DNA of 64,000 nt from Polaromonas sp. Lineage in GTDB: Bacteria > Pseudomonadota > Gammaproteobacteria > Burkholderiales > Burkholderiaceae_C. The stretch is from NCBI RefSeq assembly GCF_029945925.1, contig NZ_JAQSDN010000040.1, positions 124,001 to 188,000 of the forward strand. Direction: 5' to 3'. Position 1 is the stretch's first letter, and each line of letters begins with the position of its first letter. The notes beneath the pieces were generated by a model that was not told the origin of the DNA, ran no database searches, and saw only the letters and a list, made by a program, of their open reading frames with translations. The position numbers were made by a program, and so were the translations under genes. Shown piece by piece: positions 44,488 through 54,583 of this stretch.

Positions 44488-45390
44488 ATGCGCAGGCCAG
44501 CCCTCTACAGCAGCTCCAGCAGCCCCCCTCCGGCGGAGGCGCACGGGCAGCAGGCGCAAGCCGGACCAGCCGCTGCGCCCGTCCCCCCGGCAACACGCTT
44601 TTTCTCGCTGTCCAGCCCGCGCCTTCTCTGGGCCGCGCTGGCCGTAATGGCGCTGTTGCTGGCCCTCAGCCTCTCGCTGGCGCTGCGGCCGCAGCCACGC
44701 AAGCTGACGCAGGCCGACATCCATGCGGCCGTCCTGAAAACACTGGAAACCGCCCAGTTGCCCTCGGCCGTCGCCAAGGCCTACGACACCATTCGCCCCT
44801 CGGTGGTGCGCGTCACCGGTTACGGCAAAAGCAAGAACGGCAAGGAAGACATGGAGTACGGCGTCGGCACCGGCGTGGTGATTGTGGACAAAGGCATCAT
44901 CCTGACCAACCTGCATGTGGTGCAGGGGGCGCAAACCATCAAGGTGGTGTTCTCCGACGGACTGGAATCCACCGCCCACATCACCGGCGCCCAGCCCGAA
45001 AACGATCTGGCGGTGCTGCAGGCCCACAAGATCCCCGACGACATGATTGCGGCCACCATGCGTTCCACCGGCGACCTGGCGCCCGGCGACCATGTGCTGG
45101 CTGTGGGCTACCCCTTCGGCATCGGGCCGTCGGCCTCGTCCGGCGTGATCTCCGGCCTCAAGCGCACCTTCCGCTCGCCCGAAGGCAAGCAGGAAATGAG
45201 CAACCTGATCCAGTTCGACGCGGCCGCCAACCCCGGCAACTCCGGCGGTCCGCTGGTCACCATGGACGGCGAGGTGGTCGGCATCGTCACCGCCATCCTC
45301 AACCCCAACCAGCAGCGCAGTTTTGTCGGCATCGCCTTTGCCGTGCCGATTGAAAACGCCGCTTCCGCCGTCGGCCTGACCCCTTTCTGA
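44488..45390 (+). CDS. membrane-anchored S1C serine protease without PDZ domain
   Basis: The 300-residue product has a cytoplasmic N-terminus, one membrane helix (about 47-67) and a periplasmic trypsin-like domain. The catalytic triad is His143 (LTNLHVV), Asp173 (ENDLAVL) and Ser252 (NPGNSGGP). HtrA/DegP proteins normally carry PDZ domains; this one ends right after the protease domain. ATG 44488 is chosen because AGGTGA lies upstream; GTG 44479 is possible. The MoxR gene follows after 11 bases, so it is the first gene of the MoxR operon and may mature or degrade its partners. Confidence 0.87.
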   Translation: MRRPALYSSSSSPPPAEAHGQQAQAGPAAAPVPPATRFFSLSSPRLLWAALAVMALLLALSLSLALRPQPRKLTQADIHAAVLKTLETAQLPSAVAKAYDTIRPSVVRVTGYGKSKNGKEDMEYGVGTGVVIVDKGIILTNLHVVQGAQTIKVVFSDGLESTAHITGAQPENDLAVLQAHKIPDDMIAATMRSTGDLAPGDHVLAVGYPFGIGPSASSGVISGLKRTFRSPEGKQEMSNLIQFDAAANPGNSGGPLVTMDGEVVGIVTAILNPNQQRSFVGIAFAVPIENAASAVGLTPF

Positions 45391-45401
45391 AGGACCTCCC
45401 C

Positions 45402-46412
<1,011 letters not shown>

Positions 46413-46420
46413 ATATGTTG

Positions 46421-46516
46421 CCCCCACGTTCGCTCACTGCGTGTAGCTCCCTGCCCCCCGGGGGGGCCGCTGCGCCTGCGGCCCGGCAAAGCCGGTTCCG
46501 CGGCCCCTGCTTGAAT
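46421..46516 (+). repeat. GC-palindrome element, tandem copy 1
   Basis: It runs from CCCCCACGTTCGCTCACTGC to CGGCCCCTGCTTGAA and is almost identical to the copy that follows 8 bases later. It lies in the gap between the MoxR and DUF58 genes. Confidence 0.85.
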
Positions 46517-46524
46517 GAACAAGC

Positions 46525-46615
46525 GCCCCCACGTTCGCTCGCTGCGCGTAGCTCTCTGCCCCCCGGGGGGGCGCTGCGCCTGCGGGCCGGCAAAGCCGGA
46601 CCCGCGGCCCCGGCT
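46525..46615 (+). repeat. GC-palindrome element, tandem copy 2
   Basis: This copy, CCCCCACGTTCGCTCGCTGC to GCGGCCCCGGCTGG, also contains GCCGGCAAAGCCGGACCCG, as in the 25075 copy. Confidence 0.85.
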
Positions 46616-46646
46616 GGCCTGAATCAAGGTCCGCGTTCGTGCCATT

Positions 46647-46673
46647 CCGTTCGTCCTGAGCCTGTCGAAGGAT
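46647..46673. repeat. REP unit CCGTTCGTCCTGAGCCTGTCG-type
   Basis: This is a single copy of the short unit also seen near 11113, 11160 and 34124. It sits between the tandem GC-palindrome elements and the DUF58 gene. Confidence 0.6.
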
Positions 46674-46698
46674 GCCCCGTCCGCGAAGCTGACTGGTC

Positions 46699-47721
46699 AT
46701 GAAAAACTGGTTTCGCAAATCCATCCAACCCGAACTTGCCGAAGCCCCCTTCCAGGCATCGGTGGCCCCGGTGCAGGCTGGCGGCGCCGAGCATGTGCTT
46801 CGCCGGCTTGAATGGACCGTGCTGCGCCGGCTCGACGGCCTGCTGCAGGGCGACTACCGCACCTTGATGCGCGGCACCGGCATGGACCTGGCCGACCTGC
46901 GCGAGTACCAGCACCACGACGACGTGCGCCACATCGACTGGAACGTGACAGCGCGCCTGCAGTCGCCGCATGTGCGCGTGTTCACCGAAGACCGCGAAAT
47001 GGCCAGCTGGTTCCTGCTGGACCTGAGCCCCTCGGTCGATTTTGGTTCGGGCGACCAGCGCAAAAGCCAGGTCTCCGCCGAGTTTGTTGCGGTGCTGGCC
47101 CGCGTGCTGACACGCCACGGCAACCGCGTGGGCGCCATGCTCTACGGCGCCGGTGTGGACACCGTGCTGCCGCCGCGCGGCGGGCGCGCGCATGTGCTGC
47201 AGCTGCTGCACATGCTGCAGACCCGTCCCGCCACCACCGGCACGGTCACCACCCGCCTTGGCGAACTGCTGAGCTCCGCCGCCCAGCTGATGCGCCGGCG
47301 CTCCACGGTGTTTGTGGTGTCCGACTTCATCAGTGAACCCGGCTGGGAAAAAGCGCTGGGGCAGCTGGCGCAGCGCCACGAGGTGGTGGCGGTGCGCCTG
47401 CTGGACCCTCTGGAACTCGAACTGCCCGACCTCGGCCTGATCCCGATACGCGATGCGGAAACCGGCGAGCAGTTGCTGGTCGACACCCACGATGCGGGCT
47501 TTCGCCAGCGCTTTGCACGCATTGCCGCCCAGCGTGAAGCCGACTTGCGTCAGGCCCTGGCGCAGGCCGGCGTGGACACGCTGGAGTTGTCCACCGACGG
47601 CGACCTGGTCGATGCCATCATGCGTTTCACCGAGCTGCGCAAGCGCCGCGGCCAGGTCTCGGGCGCTGCCGGAAGAAGTGGCCGCGGCAAGCTGCCCGGC
47701 CACCTGAAGGTGGCGGCGTGA
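46699..47721 (+). CDS. DUF58 domain protein of the MoxR operon
   Basis: The 340-residue product has the DUF58 core GDYRTLMRGTGMDLADLREY (52-71) and HIDWNVTARLQSPHVRVF, then a VWA-like domain with FLLDLSPSVDFGSG. It is soluble, with no membrane helices. In MoxR operons DUF58 proteins sit with a MoxR ATPase and VWA proteins. The start ATG 46699 follows the repeats. It is 19 bases from the VWA gene. Confidence 0.9.
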   Translation: MKNWFRKSIQPELAEAPFQASVAPVQAGGAEHVLRRLEWTVLRRLDGLLQGDYRTLMRGTGMDLADLREYQHHDDVRHIDWNVTARLQSPHVRVFTEDREMASWFLLDLSPSVDFGSGDQRKSQVSAEFVAVLARVLTRHGNRVGAMLYGAGVDTVLPPRGGRAHVLQLLHMLQTRPATTGTVTTRLGELLSSAAQLMRRRSTVFVVSDFISEPGWEKALGQLAQRHEVVAVRLLDPLELELPDLGLIPIRDAETGEQLLVDTHDAGFRQRFARIAAQREADLRQALAQAGVDTLELSTDGDLVDAIMRFTELRKRRGQVSGAAGRSGRGKLPGHLKVAA

Positions 47722-47740
47722 GCTCCAAGGAGATGATCCC

Positions 47741-48796
47741 ATGACATCCCCCATGACTTTTCTCTGGCCCCAGTTTTTGTGGCTGATGCTGGCCCTTCCC
47801 CTGCTGGTGGTGGTTTATGTGTGGCTGCTGCGCCGCAAAAAGAAAATGGCGCTGCGTTATGCCAGCCTGTCCATCGTGCGCGAAGCCATGGGCACGGGGC
47901 AGAGCTTGCGGCGTCACATCCCGCCGCTGCTGTTTCTGCTGGCCATCGCCGCCATGCTGCTGGCTGCAGCGCGGCCGTTTGCTGTGGTCGCCCTACCCTT
48001 GCAGCAGGAAACTATCATCCTGGCGATGGACGTGTCGGGCAGCATGCGCGCCACCGACGTGCAGCCGAACCGTCTGGTGGCTTCGCAAAACGCCGCCAAG
48101 GCCTTCCTGGCCGACCTGCCGCGCAGCGTGCGGGTCGGCATTGTCGCGTTTGCAGGCACCGCCTCGGTGGTGCAGTCGCCCACCCTGAGCCGCGAAGACC
48201 TGGTCACGGCCATCGACAAGTTCCAGCTGCAACGCGCCACGGCCATCGGCAACGCCATCGTCGTCTCGCTCGCCGAGCTGTTTCCCGATGCAGGCATCGA
48301 CCTTGCGTCGCTGACCTACGGCCGCAACCGCAACAACGGCATCGCGATTGACCAGGCGCCGAAAGAGCCGAAGAAGGAGTTCACGCCAGTTGCACCGGGT
48401 TCCTACACCTCGGCGGCCATCATCCTGCTGACCGACGGCCAGCGCACCACGGGAGTGGACTCGCTGGAAGCCGCCAAGATGGCGGCCGACCGCGGCGTGC
48501 GTATCTACACCGTGGGCGTGGGCACGGTCGACGGCGAGACCATCGGTTTTGAAGGCTGGTCCATGCGCGTCAGGCTCGACGAGGAAACCCTCAAGGCCAT
48601 TGCCAACAAGACCCAGGCCGAATACTTCTATGCCGGCACCGCGGCGGACCTGAAAAAAGTCTACGAAACCTTGAGCTCGCGCCTGACCGTGGAAAAAAAG
48701 GAAACCGAAATTTCGGGCTTACTGGCGCTGGTGGCTTCGGTGCTGGCGCTGCTGTCGGCGGGTTTGTCGCTGCTTTGGTTTAACCGGATTCTTTGA
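47741..48796 (+). CDS. VWA-domain membrane protein (BatA-like)
   Basis: The 351-residue product has two N-terminal membrane helices (FLWPQFLWLMLALPLLVVVY; HIPPLLFLLAIAAMLLAAAR), a VWA domain with complete MIDAS motif AMDVSGSMRATD (DxSxS), LTDGQRTTG as the second acidic strand, and a C-terminal helix (SGLLALVASVLALLSAGLSL). It has the BatA topology of aerotolerance operons. There is no BatB, TPR or BatD gene downstream, so this is a short form of the operon. Confidence 0.9.
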   Translation: MTSPMTFLWPQFLWLMLALPLLVVVYVWLLRRKKKMALRYASLSIVREAMGTGQSLRRHIPPLLFLLAIAAMLLAAARPFAVVALPLQQETIILAMDVSGSMRATDVQPNRLVASQNAAKAFLADLPRSVRVGIVAFAGTASVVQSPTLSREDLVTAIDKFQLQRATAIGNAIVVSLAELFPDAGIDLASLTYGRNRNNGIAIDQAPKEPKKEFTPVAPGSYTSAAIILLTDGQRTTGVDSLEAAKMAADRGVRIYTVGVGTVDGETIGFEGWSMRVRLDEETLKAIANKTQAEYFYAGTAADLKKVYETLSSRLTVEKKETEISGLLALVASVLALLSAGLSLLWFNRIL

Positions 48797-48961
48797 ACCT
48801 GTTGCCCCCCGGCATCACGCTCCGCCTCGGGTTCGCTTCTGACAGTAGGACCAACTCCCCACTCCCTCCCCCCGCCCTCCCTCGCCCCGCTGGGCGATGG
48901 AGGGGGCTTCATTTGGCCGCGTGTGCTGCTCTCGCGTGCAAACATGACAGTCCCGTGAGTC

Positions 48962-48988
48962 GACCTGACGCGCTTCGCGCGTCAGGTC
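48962..48988. other. 12-bp perfect hairpin in convergent intergenic region
   Basis: The sequence GACCTGACGCGC, loop TTC, GCGCGTCAGGTC forms a very stable hairpin. No T-run follows, so it is not a standard terminator. It lies beside the second 230-bp element. Confidence 0.7.
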
Positions 48989-49015
48989 TCCCCGCATTCG
49001 CATTGGATTTCTCTT

Positions 49016-49246
49016 CCTCCACCCGTCGGGCTGGGCCGAGGAGCGCAGGCAAAAGCGGATCAGGGCTCGCGATTGTTTGAGCCGAAGGCGAGTTCGAGCG
49101 AGACCCCGCTTTTGTCGAGCACCGGAGGTTGCCCCGAAGCGCAGCGTAGGGGACCCAGACCATCGGGTCGCCTTTTTCTTTGCTTACTTTCTTTTTGGCG
49201 ACGCAAAAAGAAAGTGAGTTGCCGCCGGGCAACCCCCGGCTTGTGG
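49016..49246 (-). repeat. 230-bp structured element, copy 2
   Basis: This is the inverted copy of 34171-34402. Read on the minus strand it has the hairpin ACTTTCTTTTTG...CAAAAAGAAAGT, AAGGCGACCCGATGGTCTGG and CGCTTCGGGGCAACCTCCGG. With the GCTAT element and REP hairpin it fills most of the 633-base gap between two convergent genes (48797-49429). Confidence 0.85.
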
Positions 49247-49290
49247 GCAAACTGCAGCGCATCAAAAAAATGAGTAGTGCGCAAACATGG

Positions 49291-49311
49291 ATCCCGAATC
49301 ACGCTCGGGAT
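49291..49311. repeat. CCCGGG-type REP hairpin, second copy
   Basis: ATCCCGA...TCGGGAT with flanking CATGG and GACA matches the hairpin at 7925-7945 (ATCCCGGG...CCCGGGAT), with a compensatory pair change in the stem. Confidence 0.6.
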
Positions 49312-49327
49312 GACAAGCCAAAGAAAA

Positions 49328-49400
49328 TATTTGCTATAAATTCAATAGCTGTCTGCGCCCGCTCCATAAGCGCTGCAACCCTAAATCGCTTTAAAAAATA
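49328..49400 (+). repeat. GCTAT element, intergenic copy
   Basis: ATATTTGCTATAAATTCAAT, then AGCTGTCTGCGCCCGCTCC and CGCTGCAACCCTAAATCGC. It lacks a good GGGCTGGAGG but has the core and TGCGCCCG parts. Confidence 0.75.
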
Positions 49401-49429
49401 CGTTTTCCGCCATCACAGGCGGCAAGCAC

Positions 49430-50647
49430 CTACTGCACATGACATTCCCGCCGCAACAGCGCCACGGCGTCATTGAGCGCGTGAACCGCATCGCTTTGCA
49501 GCGTGGGCTGCGCCTCCTGCACAAACTCTTCCCACAAACTGGCGTAAGCGTCCTGGTGCTGCGCCGGGGCGTGGTCCAGCAGGTACTGGTGGGCCAGTGC
49601 GGGATGGAAACCTGATTTCCAGATCTTGCGCACCAGGGTCGCGGCGCCTTTTTCGGTCAACATGGTTTTGGGCGTGGTGCCAGCGGCCACACACAGCAGC
49701 AGGGTCAGCAGCGAACCGTCGTCGCTGTTCCCGCCGGTGACCTTGTTCCACGCTGCAGACGCCTGACGGTCGTGGTGGTCGACTTCGGCCAAAGCGTCTT
49801 CGACCCAAAAATACCGGCCCATGAAGGCGGGGCTGTGGTCAAACAGCTGGCGCACCGGCAAGGCCGGGTCGAGGATTTTCGGCGCGTCGGTCATCACCGA
49901 CTGGCGCACGAGCTCCACTACGCCGTGGAGATGGGCAGGCAGTTTTTTTGGCACGGCGACTGGCAGTGCCGCCGGGGCAGCCCCATGCTTCTTGCGCAGG
50001 GCGCCTATCATTTTCTCGAACGCGACCCAGTCAGGCATCTCGACGCGGCCCATCGCCAGCACCAGCAAGGCGGTGCGGATCACCGCTTCGGCGTCCTTGC
50101 CCGCCTCGTCCAGCTCGTCAGCGTCCATGCCCAGCTCGCCGGCCAGCCAGAGGGCCGCATCCACCACCTGCGCGACCTGGCTGCGCCTGGCGAGTTCGGC
50201 CTGGTAGTCGGCCAGGCTGCGCAGCGACCATTTGGCCAGCAGCGGAATGTGCTCGTCACGAAAGCCGCCGCGTTCGTTCATGCCGAAGTGGCTGTTTTGC
50301 GGCATGGCGATCAGGGCCTTGAGCATGTCCGAGCCGCCCTTGGAGCGCGACAGCAGGGAAAAATCGCGCAGCGACTCGGCCGCCTGCTGCAAGTCGCCGC
50401 CACAGCTGCTTTCCAGGTAAATGCTGATCAGGTTGGCCATGCGGTCGCGGGCCTTTTCAAGCTCCGGGCGCAAAAACTCGTTGCCGAAATAACGCGCGAT
50501 CTGCACCATGCCCTTGGGGCCCTCGATGCGCATGGCTTCTATTTTTTCGGGACCGATGATGCCGTGTTGCACACCATGCTGCAGCGCCTTTTCGAAAAAA
50601 GGGCGGGCATCGTACAGCGAGACGGCGGCAGGCGAAGGCGTGGACAC
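49430..50647 (-). CDS. conserved-looking protein of the J-domain operon (405 aa)
   Basis: The product is soluble, largely helical and has no motif I can name. It starts MSTPSPAAVSLYDARPFFEK if GTG 50647 is used, which is 31 bases after the previous gene's stop. The distinctive stretches are FGNEFLRPELEKARDRMANL, RDFSLLSRSKGGSDMLKALI and FGMNERGGFRDEHIPLLAKW. No signal peptide or membrane helix is visible, so it should be cytoplasmic. It is the last gene of a four-gene unit headed by a short J-domain protein, which suggests a chaperone-linked role by context only. Confidence 0.75.
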   Translation of the reverse strand: MSTPSPAAVSLYDARPFFEKALQHGVQHGIIGPEKIEAMRIEGPKGMVQIARYFGNEFLRPELEKARDRMANLISIYLESSCGGDLQQAAESLRDFSLLSRSKGGSDMLKALIAMPQNSHFGMNERGGFRDEHIPLLAKWSLRSLADYQAELARRSQVAQVVDAALWLAGELGMDADELDEAGKDAEAVIRTALLVLAMGRVEMPDWVAFEKMIGALRKKHGAAPAALPVAVPKKLPAHLHGVVELVRQSVMTDAPKILDPALPVRQLFDHSPAFMGRYFWVEDALAEVDHHDRQASAAWNKVTGGNSDDGSLLTLLLCVAAGTTPKTMLTEKGAATLVRKIWKSGFHPALAHQYLLDHAPAQHQDAYASLWEEFVQEAQPTLQSDAVHALNDAVALLRRECHVQ

Positions 50648-50678
50648 GGTGTTTGCTTCGGTCAGGAGAGGATGAGGT

Positions 50679-51434
50679 TCAGATCGCCGATTCCTCGTCG
50701 GACTCGCGCGCCGTCGGCGTGGCCTTGCCACGGTCGGTGTCGCCCGTCTCGACCTTGCCGTCGTCCTCGGCGTCTTCCTCGTCCTCCTCCTCGGAAGCGG
50801 CCGCCTGGTGGGCACTGACCTTGGCGCGCAGCACCATCAGCATCTCGATAAACAGGTCCGGCAGTTCGTAACGCAGAATCCACGCCAGCTGCATCCAGTC
50901 CTGGTCGGCAATTTCATCCTGCTGAACGCGCGGTTTCTCGTAGGCCGAAGCCAGCAGAGCCGCCTGCGACAGCATCCTGCCGTATTCGTCGGCCGGCTCG
51001 AAACTGCCGCTGCGCGCAAAACCCTCGACCCGGCTCCACTGGTCGGAAAAATAGTCGGCGAGGGCCTCGCTGCCGCCGTCCAGGTCGCCGATCGCATTGA
51101 GAAAGTCGAGCGGGTCCGCATCCTCGCGGAAGATGACCGCGTTGACCATGCCGCGCAGGTGGGTGCGGGTCAGGTCCTTGTAGAGTTTTTCGATCACCAC
51201 GGCGCGGGCGAACTGCGCGGGCGACACCAGCAGGCTGACCACCGACTCCTTCGAATGGTCGTATTCGCGGATCACGGCCAGGATGTCCTTGGGCGGCAAC
51301 TGCTCCAGCACCACCATCAGCGCGGCATCCCCTTCGGTGTCGGCCAGCCCGACCAGGGCCGACTCGGCGCCCACGATGTCGCCGGCCGCAATCAGGGTCT
51401 GGGTTTTTTCGATCAGGGCGAGGTGCTTCGTCAT
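50679..51434 (-). CDS. helical protein of the J-domain operon with acidic tail
   Basis: If started at ATG 51434 the product has 251 residues; ATG 51455 would add seven. The N-terminal 120 residues are helical repeats (LAAGDIVGAESALVG-like, then VVLEQLPPKDILAVIREYDH and SLLVSPAQFARAVVIEKLYK), a pattern resembling the superhelical N-domain of MgtE or FliG, but the match is only by eye. The tail (ASEEEDEEDAEDDGKVETGD) is strongly acidic and probably disordered. The function is unknown. It lies between the two other unassigned genes of the J-domain operon. Confidence 0.7.
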   Translation of the reverse strand: MTKHLALIEKTQTLIAAGDIVGAESALVGLADTEGDAALMVVLEQLPPKDILAVIREYDHSKESVVSLLVSPAQFARAVVIEKLYKDLTRTHLRGMVNAVIFREDADPLDFLNAIGDLDGGSEALADYFSDQWSRVEGFARSGSFEPADEYGRMLSQAALLASAYEKPRVQQDEIADQDWMQLAWILRYELPDLFIEMLMVLRAKVSAHQAAASEEEDEEDAEDDGKVETGDTDRGKATPTARESDEESAI

Positions 51435-51470
51435 CTTCAAGGCTTCACATTCCATGTCATGGTTGATTCA

Positions 51471-52043
51471 TCAGTCTTTCTGGTCGAAGCCCTGCTGGAC
51501 CAGCCAGTCGGCACCTGCTTCCTGGCGTGCGCGGGCATCACTGCCTTGCCCGCCCTCGCCATCGTCGTCAAAAATCACCAGCTCGTCGTCGCCATCCTGG
51601 TCGCTGTCTTCGTCATCTTCTTCGTCGCCGCCCAGGGCGAGCCCCGACGCGGCGACCGGCAGCCCGGCCATGTATTCCAGGCCGGCCGTCAAGGTCAGAA
51701 ACCTGTCACCGCCCGGCGACTCCAGAACAATCTGCGCCAGGTCCTGAGCCCAGGGCGCCAGCTCACAGCTGCCCGCCAGGCTGCTCCATGCCGGAAAAAC
51801 ATCGGCGTCGTGGGTGAGCAGGTGATCCATGGCGACCCGCCCGGTGAAGTCAAAACCCTGGTGGAACACCACCGCCACCATCTCGGGGCTGAGCTCCATC
51901 ATCTGGAGCAGAAAGCCGATTTCCTGGCGTTTGCCGGCCAGGCGCTGGTGCAGCACGTCGCGCCCCTCCGAGTCGAAGCGCAGGTCATCCATCTCGGACT
52001 GGTAGGCCGAACGAAGGTCGAGAAAGTAGGGAGAAATGCTCAT
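51471..52043 (-). CDS. acidic protein of the J-domain operon (190 aa)
   Basis: The product starts MSISPYFLDLRSAYQSEMDD and has no recognised domain. A middle stretch (FHQGFDFTGRVAMDHLLTHD, then PWAQDLAQIVLESPGGDRFL) looks globular. Residues about 145-170 (GGDEEDDEDSDQDGDDELV) are an acidic run. It follows the J-domain gene by 33 bases. Its acidic segment mirrors the tail of the next protein, so both may bind the same basic partner; that is inference. Confidence 0.68.
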   Translation of the reverse strand: MSISPYFLDLRSAYQSEMDDLRFDSEGRDVLHQRLAGKRQEIGFLLQMMELSPEMVAVVFHQGFDFTGRVAMDHLLTHDADVFPAWSSLAGSCELAPWAQDLAQIVLESPGGDRFLTLTAGLEYMAGLPVAASGLALGGDEEDDEDSDQDGDDELVIFDDDGEGGQGSDARARQEAGADWLVQQGFDQKD

Positions 52044-52076
52044 GCCGCCGGGTTTTTCATGGGAGGGGTCTTTGGG

Positions 52077-52367
52077 TCAGCGAGGCTCAGATGAGAGCAG
52101 CGGGTTGAAATAGTTTTGCCAGATCTCTGTCGCGGTGGCCAGCGGGCTGTCGAGCAGGTTGCGGCGGCGGTTGTCGTCGTAGGCCTGGCGTTTTTCCGCG
52201 TCCGACAGCACTTCATAGGCTTCCTGCACTGCCCGAAAACGCGCCGGCGCCTGCGGATCGGCATTTTTGTCGGGGTGCCAGAACGACGCCTTCTGGCGAA
52301 AGGCTTTTTTGACGTCGGCCAGCGTGGCAGCGCTGTCCAGCCCGAGGGCGGTGTAGTGATCGGTCAT
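52077..52367 (-). CDS. short J-domain (DnaJ-like) protein
   Basis: The 96-residue product is almost only a J domain: MTDHYTALGLDSAATLADVK, HPD at 31-33 (ASFWHPDKNADPQAPARF), and FRAVQEAYEVLSDAEKRQAY. It should stimulate the ATPase of an Hsp70. It has no G/F, zinc or client-binding domain, so specificity probably comes from partner proteins. It is the first gene of the operon with three unassigned proteins. A CATAAT box on the minus strand near 52474 is a possible -10, but I cannot assign a -35. Confidence 0.87.
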   Translation of the reverse strand: MTDHYTALGLDSAATLADVKKAFRQKASFWHPDKNADPQAPARFRAVQEAYEVLSDAEKRQAYDDNRRRNLLDSPLATATEIWQNYFNPLLSSEPR

Positions 52368-52550
52368 GCGCGGGTGGCGTTGTCCTGGGCCGCAGGCAAG
52401 GCACTGCCACGGCATGTTGAAGGGCTCACCGGCAGGGAAAAGCGCATGCGCGGGCGACGAGGGGACCCAAGATTATGCACGCCCGGCCCATTTCAGGGCG
52501 GGAGGCCGTTTAATGCCCTTGCGCCGGACTGGCCGCCCGCGGGTCAGCGC

Positions 52551-53312
52551 TCAGGCCCATTCCGACAAGCGCCCCGACACCAGCCTGAAACGCCGGCCAC
52601 ACCGTGCTGCCAGCGTCTCGTCGTGCGTCACCATCACAAAGGCGGTGCCGTGCTCACGGGCGAGCTGCAGCATCAGTTCGAACACGCCGTCGGCGGTGGT
52701 CCGGTCCAGGTTGCCGGTGGGTTCGTCGGCCAGCACGCAGGCCGGCCGCGTGACCAGCGCACGCGCAATCGCCACGCGCTGGCGCTCGCCGCCCGAGAGT
52801 TCGGCCGGACGGTGTTGGATGCGGTCTTTCAGGCCCACACTGGCCAGCATGGCGGTGGCAGTTTGCGCCGCTTTTTCGCGGTCTTCGCCGCGAATCCACA
52901 AGGGCATGGCGACGTTGTCGAGCGCGCTGAACTCCGGCAGCAGGTGGTGGAACTGGTAAACAAAACCCAGGTGCCGGTTGCGCAGCTCGCCCTGTTCAGC
53001 CGCCGACAGCGAGGACATCAGTTGCCCCTTGAGCTCGACCTGCCCGCTGGTGGGTGCGTCCAGCCCACCCATCAGGTGCAGCAAGGTGCTTTTGCCGGAC
53101 CCCGAGGCACCGACGATGGCCAGGGTTTCACCGGCAAACACCTGCAGGTCCACGCCGTGCAGCACGGTCAGGTCGATCGGGCCTTCGTGGAAGCGTTTGG
53201 TCAGGCCGGTGGCCTTGAGCACCACCGACTTGTCAAGCACGGTCGCGGGCAAGCCCTCACCCCCGCCCTCTCCCAGCGGGAGAGGGAGTGAAGACAGGGT
53301 GTTCTTATTCAT
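52551..53312 (-). CDS. lolD: lipoprotein-releasing ABC transporter ATPase
   Basis: The 253-residue ATPase drives release of lipoproteins from the inner membrane. Walker A is GASGSGKST, the signature [15 protein letters not shown] and Walker [12 protein letters not shown]. The region [18 protein letters not shown] is typical of LolD. The start ATG 53312 lies inside the end of lolC, an 8-base overlap. The first 25 residues ([20 protein letters not shown]) come from a GC-rich palindromic repeat (CCTCTCCCAGCGGGAGAGG at 53267-53285) and have no counterpart in ordinary LolD. Confidence 0.92.
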   Translation of the reverse strand: MNKNTLSSLPLPLGEGGGEGLPATVLDKSVVLKATGLTKRFHEGPIDLTVLHGVDLQVFAGETLAIVGASGSGKSTLLHLMGGLDAPTSGQVELKGQLMSSLSAAEQGELRNRHLGFVYQFHHLLPEFSALDNVAMPLWIRGEDREKAAQTATAMLASVGLKDRIQHRPAELSGGERQRVAIARALVTRPACVLADEPTGNLDRTTADGVFELMLQLAREHGTAFVMVTHDETLAARCGRRFRLVSGRLSEWA

Positions 53313-54561
53313 ATCTAAGCGCCTCGGCGGGATTGACACGGCTGGCGCGCCAGCTCGGATAAATGGTGGCCAGAAACGCCAGCACCAGCGCAATGACGGC
53401 GATCGGCATGATGTCGGCGTATTGCGGGTCGCTGGGCATGCGGCTGATCAGGTAGATGTCCTTGGGCAGGAAGCTGGCGTTGAGCAGGCGCTCCAGCGCG
53501 GGCACGATGACATCGATGTTGAGCGCGATGCCCAGCCCCAGCAGCAGGCCGGAGAGCGTGCCGATCACGCCGACCATCGCGCCCTGCACCATGAAGATGC
53601 CCATGATGCTTTTCGGGCTGGCGCCCAGGGTACGCAGGATGGCGATGTCGGCGCGTTTGTCGGTCACCGTCATCACCAGCGTGCTGACCAGGTTAAAGGC
53701 CGCGACCGCGACGATCAGCGTGAGGATGATGAACATCATGCGTTTTTCCAGCTGCACGGCGGCAAACCAGGTCTTGTTCTGCCGCGTCCAGTCGCGGATC
53801 AGCAAATCGCCGCTGAGGCTGCGCGACAACTCCGCCGCCACTTCGCGCGCCTGGTGCAGGTCCTTGAGCTTGATGCGTATGCCGGTCGGGCCTTCGAGGC
53901 GGAAAATCTTGGCGGCGTCGCCCTGGTGCAGCATGACCAGTGCCGAATCGTATTCGAAGTGGCCGGAGTCGAAGGTCCCGACGACCGTCATCTGTTTCAG
54001 GCGCGGCACCACGCCGGCCGGGGTCACCTGGCCGCTGGGCGCGATCAGCGTCACCTGGTCGCCCTCACGCACGCCGAGTGAACGGGCCAGCTCACTACCC
54101 AGCACCACGCCGAACTCGCCGGACACCAGCCTGGGCAAGGCCGTGTCCTTCAGGTCGACGGCCAGGTCGGTGACTTGCCCTTCGAGCGCCGGGTCGATGC
54201 CGCGCACGATCGCGCCCTTCATGTCTTCGCCACGGGCCAGCAAGGCCTGCGCGGCGATGAAGCTGGCGGCACCAATGACCTGCGGGTTCTGCCGGATTTC
54301 GGCCAGGGTTTTCTGCACATCGGGCAGGGCGGCGCCATTGGGTGCAAATACCTCGATGTGCGAGATCACGCCCAGCATGCGATCGCGCACCTCTTTCTGG
54401 AAACCGTTCATCACGCTGAGCACGATGATCAGCGCGGCCACGCCCAGCGCAATGCCCAGCATGGAGACGCCCGAGATGAAGGAAATAAACCCGTTGCGCC
54501 GCGTGGCGCGGCCTGCGCGCGTGTAGCGCCAGCCCAGAATCAGTTCGTAGGGGATTTGCAT
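53305..54561 (-). CDS. lolC: lipoprotein-releasing ABC transporter permease (LolC/E)
   Basis: The 418-residue product has the MacB/FtsX-type topology: helix 1 ([26 protein letters not shown] near 25-50), a periplasmic domain to about 265, and three helices near 270-400. [20 protein letters not shown] is the N-terminal Lol hallmark. Only one permease gene is present next to lolD, as in bacteria with a single LolF-like permease. The ABC partner overlaps downstream. The 271-bp inverted-repeat element lies just upstream, so lolC's promoter is either in it or lost. Confidence 0.9.
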   Translation of the reverse strand: MQIPYELILGWRYTRAGRATRRNGFISFISGVSMLGIALGVAALIIVLSVMNGFQKEVRDRMLGVISHIEVFAPNGAALPDVQKTLAEIRQNPQVIGAASFIAAQALLARGEDMKGAIVRGIDPALEGQVTDLAVDLKDTALPRLVSGEFGVVLGSELARSLGVREGDQVTLIAPSGQVTPAGVVPRLKQMTVVGTFDSGHFEYDSALVMLHQGDAAKIFRLEGPTGIRIKLKDLHQAREVAAELSRSLSGDLLIRDWTRQNKTWFAAVQLEKRMMFIILTLIVAVAAFNLVSTLVMTVTDKRADIAILRTLGASPKSIMGIFMVQGAMVGVIGTLSGLLLGLGIALNIDVIVPALERLLNASFLPKDIYLISRMPSDPQYADIMPIAVIALVLAFLATIYPSWRASRVNPAEALRYE

Positions 54562-54583
54562 GGGACGATTGTGGCATCAGCCG

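Noticed and set aside
46413..46698. CRISPR array suggested by two near-identical units
   Set aside because: There are only two tandem units of about 95 bp, internally palindromic and dispersed elsewhere, with no regular spacers or cas genes.
48803..48835. further copy of the GC-palindrome element
   Set aside because: Only a short part (CCCCCCGGCATCACGCTCCG) matches; not enough to call it.
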